Assembly (NCBI GenBank): GCA_001799635.1
Contig: MGTV01000030.1
Coordinates: 15,995-79,994, forward strand
Origin: Elusimicrobia bacterium GWA2_62_23
GTDB lineage: Bacteria > Elusimicrobiota > Elusimicrobia > Elusimicrobiales > UBA9959
Direction: 5' to 3'
Length of the DNA: 64,000 bases
Below the pieces are notes generated by a model that made no database searches, was not told the DNA's origin, and saw only the letters and a program-made list of their open reading frames with translations. Position 1 is the stretch's first letter; every line of letters begins with the position of its first letter. The translations under genes and the position numbers were made by a program. This document shows positions 58,612-64,000 of this stretch, in pieces.

Positions 58612-61065
58612 TTATTCGGGGCAGACCTTGAGTTCCGCGGGCGTGCGCTTGCGCATCTTAAGCGCGCCCGAGAAACATTTCTTCGCGCAGAGCGAGCAGC
58701 CAATGCACTTGGAGGCGTCGAACTGCGGCACCTTCTGGCCGTCGAGCTTTACCGCCAGGTAGCCGCAGCGCTCGCAGTTGCCGCAGTGGCGGCAGAGGGC
58801 CGCCTCCACCGAGGGGATGTTCTTTACCGGGGTGAGGTCGGGGAAGTTGGTGACCGGCTGCGGCAGCGCGCAGCCTATGAATTCCTCCACCGACTTGTAA
58901 CCCTTCTCCTCCAGCAGGTGGCTGAGGCCGCTCTCCAGTTCGCCTATCACGCCGAAGCCGTATTTCATGACTATGGTGCAGAACTGTACCGACTTCGCGC
59001 CGAGGGCCAGGAAATGAGCCGCAGCCTTGTAATCCATGGGCCCGCCGTTGCCGGAGATCGGCACGCCGAGGTTCACCGCTTTGGAGATGGTGAGGTTGCT
59101 GATCGGGGCTACGCCTTCGCCGCTCATGCCCACTATCATGCCTTCTTCCCAGCTGCCCTTGCCGGAGAGGCGCTTGCGGAAGGCCAGCGCCGGGAAGGAA
59201 TTGGCGAGCGTAATACCGGCCTTCTTGTGCGGGTACTTCGCGTAAACCTGCTTTATGGCGTTCACTACCTGCCAGATGGACGTGACGGCGCCGGTCAGTT
59301 TGAAGAGCTTCGGCACTTCCGGGTCCGACACTTCCATGACCCAGCCTATGATCTTCGCCGCCAGTTCCGGGTCCTGCGAGACTATGTCGCCCTTGGTGCC
59401 GTCGCCGCCCTGCGGGCAGGAGAGCGAGTACTCTATGGCCATCGCGCCTGCCTTTTCAAGTTTCAGCGTGTTCGACTGCCAGCCTTTGCGGTCGAACTCG
59501 TCGTTGCCGGTCACCGGGCCGCCGGTGGAGGCCGCGGTCAGGCGGTCGGGGTATTCCTTCACCAGCCGCGCCACCTCTTTACAGACGCGGTCCAGCGGGT
59601 GGCCGGAGACGTTGTCGGAATTGCCGTAGGTGCTCTCGTCGAAGGTGACCATATACTCGGACGGAATATGGATGTGCAGCCCGTCGAAGGCGGTCTTCAT
59701 TACCACCCCCGGCCAGCCGGCCTCATAGGCCTGCTTCACCTGTTCGTAACCGTCGGAGTGGGGGGAGGCGGAGATGATGAAAGGCGACTTCAGCTTGCGG
59801 CCGAAGAAGTCCGTGGTCAGGTCTACCGGCGTGAGGTCGCGGCCGGCCAGTATGACATGGCTCTTCTTGTGGTCTTTGACCGCGGGCGCTTTCTGCCCCT
59901 GGATGAAAGCGTGGGCGGCCATGGCGGCGTTCTTGCCGGAAGCCGCGCCCTCCACCACGGTGGCCGCGCCCTCCTTGCAGTCTCCGGCCAGGAACACGCC
60001 CTTCTCGCCCTTGTCCTTGAAGACCGGGAGGTTCTTGATGGCCAGTATCACGAAACCTATGTCCGAGCGGACCTGCTCCGTGCCCGGGAGGTCCTTGGCC
60101 TTGCTGTCGAGCCGGACCACGGTCATGCCCTTGCCGCCTTTCAGTATGCCGGTGATGCGGGTCCGGCCGTTTATGTCTATGCCGGCCTTCAAGATATCGC
60201 GCAGTTCGTGCTCCGGCAGCTGGATGGAGCCGATGTTCTTGCGGGTAAAGATCTCCGTCTTGGCCGCGCCCAGCTCCAGGGCCCGCATGGCGCAGTCGGC
60301 CGCTACGGCGCCGCCGCCTATCACGGCCACGTTCTTGCCCTTCACTTTGTATTTGGAAGCGTTGCGCAGGTATTCCAGGCCTTCCACGCCCAGGGCTTCG
60401 TTCGCTATGCCGAGCTTGAGCTGTTCCTCCACGCCGGCGGTCACTATGACCGCGTCATGGGTTTTCAGCAGGGCGGAAGGCTCTTTTACCGCCGAGCCGG
60501 TCTTTATGGAAATGTCGCCGAGGGTCTTTATCCAGTCTATCTCGGTGGTCAGGACTTCCTTGGGGAAACGCTTGTCCGGGATGAGGTTGCAGGCGCCGCC
60601 GGCCTTCCTGCTCTTCTCGAAAATGTCCACTTTGTAGCCGAGCTGGGCGAGCGTGCCGGCCGCCGCGAAACCGGCAGGGCCCGCGCCTACCACCGCCACT
60701 TTCCTGCCGTTGGGTTTCGCCTTTTTAAATTCGGGCATCACGCCGAGTTCCTTGGCCTTCTGCACCACCGCCGCCTGCACGGCCGGGATGTTGATGGGAT
60801 TGTCGAAGAGCTTGCGCGAGCAGGCCTTTACGCAGAACCAGTCGGGGCAGACGGCGCCGCAGACGCCGCCGAAGGTGTTGTGGCCCATGATCAGGGCGGC
60901 GGAACGCTTGAAGTCGGAATCGGCCATCTGGCGCACGGCCATGATGAAGTCCGCGGGCGAGCAGTCGGCGGGGCAGGCCCGCTGGCAGGGCTTGTCCTCG
61001 CAGTACAGGCAGCGCTCGGCCTCGGTCTTGAGCTGGGCGTCGGTGAGGAAAGTGATCTTCTTCAT
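58612..61065 (-). CDS. PreT-PreA-like fusion: FAD/NAD(P)H oxidoreductase with dihydropyrimidine-dehydrogenase-type FMN domain
   Basis: An 817-residue flavoprotein with the mammalian dihydropyrimidine dehydrogenase layout in one chain. Order: N-terminal Fe-S domain (CLYCEDKPCQRACPADC; CGAVCPDWFCVKAC), FAD domain (VVGAGPAGFAAAG), NAD(P)H domain (VIGGGAVAADCA), FMN barrel (about 400-720: KSPFIISASPHSD, SLSCPQGG, ISGNGGPMDY) and C-terminal 2[4Fe-4S] (CRHCGNCERC, CIGCSLCAKKC). Where mammalian enzymes have the active Cys (ACGQDPEL) this reads IVSQDPEL. ATG 61065 has GGAG upstream. Substrate may be a purine or pyrimidine base; uncertain. Confidence 0.88.
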   Translation of the reverse strand: MKKITFLTDAQLKTEAERCLYCEDKPCQRACPADCSPADFIMAVRQMADSDFKRSAALIMGHNTFGGVCGAVCPDWFCVKACSRKLFDNPINIPAVQAAVVQKAKELGVMPEFKKAKPNGRKVAVVGAGPAGFAAAGTLAQLGYKVDIFEKSRKAGGACNLIPDKRFPKEVLTTEIDWIKTLGDISIKTGSAVKEPSALLKTHDAVIVTAGVEEQLKLGIANEALGVEGLEYLRNASKYKVKGKNVAVIGGGAVAADCAMRALELGAAKTEIFTRKNIGSIQLPEHELRDILKAGIDINGRTRITGILKGGKGMTVVRLDSKAKDLPGTEQVRSDIGFVILAIKNLPVFKDKGEKGVFLAGDCKEGAATVVEGAASGKNAAMAAHAFIQGQKAPAVKDHKKSHVILAGRDLTPVDLTTDFFGRKLKSPFIISASPHSDGYEQVKQAYEAGWPGVVMKTAFDGLHIHIPSEYMVTFDESTYGNSDNVSGHPLDRVCKEVARLVKEYPDRLTAASTGGPVTGNDEFDRKGWQSNTLKLEKAGAMAIEYSLSCPQGGDGTKGDIVSQDPELAAKIIGWVMEVSDPEVPKLFKLTGAVTSIWQVVNAIKQVYAKYPHKKAGITLANSFPALAFRKRLSGKGSWEEGMIVGMSGEGVAPISNLTISKAVNLGVPISGNGGPMDYKAAAHFLALGAKSVQFCTIVMKYGFGVIGELESGLSHLLEEKGYKSVEEFIGCALPQPVTNFPDLTPVKNIPSVEAALCRHCGNCERCGYLAVKLDGQKVPQFDASKCIGCSLCAKKCFSGALKMRKRTPAELKVCPE

Positions 61066-61111
61066 GTGGTTCTCCAAAAGTTGAACTCGGTTCCGCTAAA
61101 ATTTATTTTAC

Positions 61112-61117
61112 TATAAT
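61112..61117 (+). promoter_or_regulatory. -10 box (TATAAT) in a divergent AT-rich promoter region
   Basis: The 86-base gap between the PreT-PreA-like gene (minus) and the deaminase (plus) is strongly AT-rich. TATAAT at 61112-61117 would give a plus-strand leader of about 28 bases with CGGAG before ATG 61152. On minus, AGTAAAATAAATTTTAG offers a TAAAAT -10. Shared regulation of the two arms is plausible. Confidence 0.5.
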
Positions 61118-61151
61118 ATTTTTAACTGAAGAACCTCATCACGGAGACGCT

Positions 61152-62525
61152 ATGAAGCCCAAGACCCTTTTAGTAAAGAACGCGCTGGTACTCGCCACCA
61201 TGGACGACGCCGGCCGCGAGATAGCCGGCGGGGACGTGTACATAGAGGGGCCGGAAATAAAGAAGGTCGGCAAAGGTCTCAAGGTGAAGGCCGATACCGT
61301 CATAGACGCCAAGGGCTGCGTGGTGCTGCCCGGCATGGTGAACACCCACCACCACCTCTACCAGACCCTGACGCGCAACCTGCCCAAGGTGCAGGACGCC
61401 GAGCTCTTCGACTGGCTGGTCTATCTTTACGACATCTGGAAGCACGTGAACCCGGAGGCCATCTACGCCAGCACCCAGCTGGGCCTGGGCGAACTGCTGC
61501 TGACCGGCTGCACCACCAGTTCCGACCACCTCTACCTGTTCCCCAAGAAGGACAGCGGCTTCTTCATAGACACGCAGATAGCCGCGGCGCGCGAGATAGG
61601 CATGCGCTTCACGGCCACCCGCGGCTCCATGTCGCGCGGCCGCAGCAAAGGCGGCCTGCCGCCGGACAGCGTGGTGCAGAGCGAGGATTTTATCCTCAAG
61701 GACTGCGAACGCCTGATAAACAAATTCCACGGCCGGGAGAAGTTCGCCATGACGCACGTGGCCATGGCCCCCTGCTCGCCGTTCTCCGTCACCACGGAAC
61801 TGCTCAAGCTCACCGCCGAGATGGCCAAGAAGTGGGACGTGCGCATGCACACCCACCTCGCCGAGACCAAGGACGAGGAAGCGTTCTGTGAAAAACTCTT
61901 CAAGATGCGCCCGCTCGAATACATGGAAAGCGTGGGCTGGGTTGACGAGGGCAACGCCTGGTTCGCCCACTGCGTTTACATCAACGAGGCGGAGGCTAAG
62001 CGGATGGGACATACCCATACCGGCGTGGCCCACTGCCCCTGCTCCAACCTGCGGTTGGGCTCCGGCATAGCCCCCGTGCCCATGTTCCTGCGGCACAACG
62101 TGCCCGTAGGCCTCGGCGTGGACGGTTCCGCCTCCAACGATTCCTGCGATATGCTGGGCGAGGCGCGCCAGTGCATGCTGGTGCACCGGCTGGAGAACGT
62201 GAAAGCGATGCCTGCCCGCAAGGCTTTCGAGCTGGCCACCCGCGGCGGCGCCGCGGTGCTCGGCCGCAAGGACATCGGTTCCATCGAGCCGGGCAAGGCG
62301 GCCGACCTCGCCATCTTCGACGTGAGCGGCCTGGAGTTCGCGGGGTCCAAGTCCGACCCGCTGGCATCGCTCTTGTTCTGCGGCGTTTCGCACCGCACCA
62401 AGTATACCGTGGTCAACGGCCGGGTGGTGGTGAGGAACGGCCGCCTGGTCAACGTGGACGAATTCAAGCTCGCCGAGCGCGCCAATAAGGCCGCCGCGGC
62501 GCTGTACAGGAAGGCGGGCGTTTAG
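61152..62525 (+). CDS. 8-oxoguanine deaminase / hydroxyatrazine-hydrolase-like amidohydrolase
   Basis: Hydrolytic deaminase of the TrzN/AtzB/8-oxoguanine-deaminase group. The 457-residue protein has metal ligands in NTHHHLYQTLTRN, HTHLAETKDE, AHCVYIN and LGVDGSASND, and FPKKDS-type linker DHLYLFP characteristic of this clade. Activity on 8-oxoguanine is the usual assignment for such sequences in non-herbicide-degrading bacteria, but related guanine-type substrates are possible. It faces the PreT-PreA-like gene across a shared promoter region and is 15 bases before pfk. Confidence 0.87.
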   Translation: MKPKTLLVKNALVLATMDDAGREIAGGDVYIEGPEIKKVGKGLKVKADTVIDAKGCVVLPGMVNTHHHLYQTLTRNLPKVQDAELFDWLVYLYDIWKHVNPEAIYASTQLGLGELLLTGCTTSSDHLYLFPKKDSGFFIDTQIAAAREIGMRFTATRGSMSRGRSKGGLPPDSVVQSEDFILKDCERLINKFHGREKFAMTHVAMAPCSPFSVTTELLKLTAEMAKKWDVRMHTHLAETKDEEAFCEKLFKMRPLEYMESVGWVDEGNAWFAHCVYINEAEAKRMGHTHTGVAHCPCSNLRLGSGIAPVPMFLRHNVPVGLGVDGSASNDSCDMLGEARQCMLVHRLENVKAMPARKAFELATRGGAAVLGRKDIGSIEPGKAADLAIFDVSGLEFAGSKSDPLASLLFCGVSHRTKYTVVNGRVVVRNGRLVNVDEFKLAERANKAAAALYRKAGV

Positions 62526-62540
62526 CCCGCGGGGGGGAGC

Positions 62541-63656
62541 ATGGCGAAAGAGAAGAAGATAAAGCGGATAGCTATAAATACCGGCGGCGGTGACGCCCCG
62601 GGCCTGAACGCGGTCATAAGGGCCGTGGTCATCTCGGCGCTGCATAAGGGCATAGAGGTGGTGGGCATCCGCGACGGCTATAACGGACTGATGATGCCGG
62701 AGGAATATCCCGAGGGCGGCCTGATAACGCTTTCCCGCGGCAAGGTGCGCGGCATTACCCACCTGGGCGGCACCATACTCGGGACCACCAACAAGGGCAA
62801 CCCCGCTAAATACCCCACGCAAGGCCCGGACGGCAAGTGGTACGAGAAGGACCGCACCGACGAGCTGATGGCGGCCTTCCGCAAGAACAAGATAGACGCG
62901 CTCGTGGCGCTGGGGGGTGACGGGTCCCTGGGCATAGCCAATATCCTGGCCGAAAAAGGTCTGCGGGTGATAGGCGTGCCGAAAACGATAGACAACGACC
63001 TGGAGAAGACCGTGGCGACCTTCGGTTTCGACACGGCGGTGTCCTTCGCTACCGAGTGCCTTGACCGGCTGCACTCCACGGCCAGCGCGCACCGGCGCAT
63101 AATGGTGGTGGAAGTGATGGGCCGCTACGCCGGCTGGATAGCGCTCAATACCGGCGTCTCCGGCAACGCCGACGCCATCCTTATCCCGGAGATCCCCTAC
63201 GATATTAAGAAGGTGGCCGAGGCGCTGAAGCTCCGTCCCAAGCGCGGCAAGCATTACTGCATAGTGGTGGTGGCCGAGGGCGCCAGGCCCGTGGGCGGCT
63301 CGGTGTCCGTGCTCAGCAAGGAACTGGGCCGGGCGGAGAAGCTCGGCGGCGCCGGGGAAAAAGTGGCCAGGGAATTGGAACCACTGGTCGGCAAAGAATG
63401 CCGCACCGTGGTGCTGGGCCACCTGCTGCGCGGCGGCAGCCCCACGACTTTCGACCGGCTGCTTTCCCTGCGCTTCGGCGCGGCGGCGGTAAGGGCGCTC
63501 GAAGAGGGCTACAGCGGCGTGATGGTGGCCTTGGACCCGCCTACGGTGCGCTACGTGCCGCTCAGGGAGATCTCCGGCCGCATGAAGACCGTGCCGCCCG
63601 ACTGCGATACTATCGCCACGGCCCGCGAGCTCGGCATCTGCATGGGGGACAATTAA
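62541..63656 (+). CDS. pfkA: 6-phosphofructokinase
   Basis: Phosphorylates fructose 6-phosphate. The 371-residue protein has NTGGGDAPGLNAVIRAVV, ALGGDGSLGIAN, VPKTIDNDLEKT, MGRYAGWIAL and LLRGGSPTTFDR. The phosphoryl-donor positions are mixed: Gly in GGDGS points to ATP, whereas Lys in PKTIDND is the residue common in pyrophosphate-dependent forms. Known enzymes with this Gly/Lys pair are mostly ATP-dependent, so ATP is favoured. A GGGGGG-rich ribosome site precedes the ATG. Its place between a deaminase and a MocA-like gene is odd. Confidence 0.93.
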   Translation: MAKEKKIKRIAINTGGGDAPGLNAVIRAVVISALHKGIEVVGIRDGYNGLMMPEEYPEGGLITLSRGKVRGITHLGGTILGTTNKGNPAKYPTQGPDGKWYEKDRTDELMAAFRKNKIDALVALGGDGSLGIANILAEKGLRVIGVPKTIDNDLEKTVATFGFDTAVSFATECLDRLHSTASAHRRIMVVEVMGRYAGWIALNTGVSGNADAILIPEIPYDIKKVAEALKLRPKRGKHYCIVVVAEGARPVGGSVSVLSKELGRAEKLGGAGEKVARELEPLVGKECRTVVLGHLLRGGSPTTFDRLLSLRFGAAAVRALEEGYSGVMVALDPPTVRYVPLREISGRMKTVPPDCDTIATARELGICMGDN

Positions 63657-63660
63657 CCGC

Positions 63661-64000
63661 GTGCTCTCCGCCGTGATCCTGGCCGCGGGCGATTCTTCCC
63701 GGATGGGCCGGCCCAAGGCCCTGCTGGAGTGGCGCGGCCTGCCGTTCATAGAGCATGTCTGCGCGGCCCTGCGCAAGGCCGGGGTAGAGGACCGGGTAGT
63801 GGTGCTCGGCAAGTCTTCCGCCGAGATCCTCGCCGCCTGGCACCCGGCCGGCGAAAAAGTGGCCGTTAACGTAAAGCCGGAGAACGGCCAGCTCTCCTCG
63901 CTGAAAGCCGGGCTCCTGGACGCCTCGCCGGCCGCCGAAGGTTACATGGTCTGCCTGGCCGACCAGCCTACCGTTCCGGCGGATACCTATAAGAAGATCA
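63661..64000 (+). CDS. mocA: MocA/MobA-like nucleotidyltransferase (3' end outside window)
   Basis: The first 113 residues are visible: VLSAVILAAGDSSRMGRPKALLEW, the NTP-binding signature of MobA/MocA-type transferases, then the metal-binding region YMVCLADQPTVP. MocA makes molybdopterin cytosine dinucleotide for xanthine-dehydrogenase-type hydroxylases, and is found beside ssnA/ygfK-type genes. That would fit a molybdenum hydroxylase just outside the window. Start GTG 63661, four bases after the pfk stop. GlmU-like or other sugar nucleotidyltransferases are less likely because of the LAAGxSxRMGxPK form. Confidence 0.85.
   Translation, partial: MLSAVILAAGDSSRMGRPKALLEWRGLPFIEHVCAALRKAGVEDRVVVLGKSSAEILAAWHPAGEKVAVNVKPENGQLSSLKAGLLDASPAAEGYMVCLADQPTVPADTYKKI

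Noticed and set aside
1-64000. CRISPR arrays, rRNA, IS transposases, toxin-antitoxin pairs or a defence island
   Set aside because: No regularly spaced direct repeats, no rRNA-like segments, and no transposase, Cas or recognised antitoxin sequences were seen in any of the translated genes.

Overview
The window is a dense, GC-rich (by eye about 65%) bacterial chromosome segment with about 51 protein-coding genes, of which the first (dprA) and last (mocA-like) are cut by the window edges. I see no rRNA, tRNA, CRISPR, phage or IS transposase. No gap between genes exceeds about 240 bases. The host is a diderm: LolC/LolD, beta-barrel outer-membrane proteins, a CsgG-like lipoprotein and periplasmic multihaem cytochromes all point to an outer membrane. 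It also carries McsA/McsB arginine-kinase genes, system II cytochrome c maturation, a fused FtcD, ATP-citrate lyase and plant-type alpha-amylases. That mixture fits a non-proteobacterial diderm such as Elusimicrobiota, but the phylum is inferred and was not tested.

Layout. 0-9 kb: dprA-topA, then an alpha-amylase on the opposite strand, then xerC with a class II aldolase, an outer-membrane protein and a D-Ala-D-Ala carboxypeptidase. 9-15 kb (minus): operon ndk - alpha/beta hydrolase - murQ - resB - ccsA - nrfH - nrfA, pairing ammonifying nitrite reductase with its own haem-attachment genes. 15-23 kb: a HEPN-like protein, a receiver protein coupled to lysS, lolC-lolD-mcsA-mcsB, and a second alpha-amylase. 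23-27 kb: ExeA-like ATPase, PIG-L deacetylase, WecA-like transferase, dipeptide epimerase, outer-membrane protein. 27-33 kb: a candidate small RNA, then ftcD - acyl-CoA dehydrogenase - etfB - ferredoxin-fused etfA. 33-46 kb: a sensor kinase, then a long overlapping run CHASE2 cyclase - DUF3307 - exonuclease - hutH - hutU - CsgG-like lipoprotein - yajQ - hutI - HAD - SIS. 46-49 kb: divergent response regulators and a coiled-coil protein, somewhat richer in AT than the rest. 49-54 kb (minus): aconitase - aclB - aclA. 54-64 kb: hybrid histidine kinase, then a purine/pyrimidine-type catabolic group (SsnA, a PreT-PreA-like fusion, 8-oxoguanine-deaminase-like enzyme), 6-phosphofructokinase and a MocA-like nucleotidyltransferase.

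Together the genes suggest an anaerobic or facultative organism that degrades histidine to glutamate (hutHUI plus FtcD), probably handles purines, digests alpha-glucans, may use acyl-CoA/ETF electron transfer linked to ferredoxin, cleaves citrate with ATP, and respires nitrite to ammonia. Genes are packed with ATGA or TAATG overlaps, so translational coupling is the rule.

The most unusual non-coding features are two 150-170 base intergenic elements with terminal inverted repeats and nested hairpins, a REPIN-like doublet, an orphan promoter-hairpins-terminator unit that looks like a small RNA, and several start codons lying at the predicted transcription start. All functional names come from reading motifs; no database search was possible.
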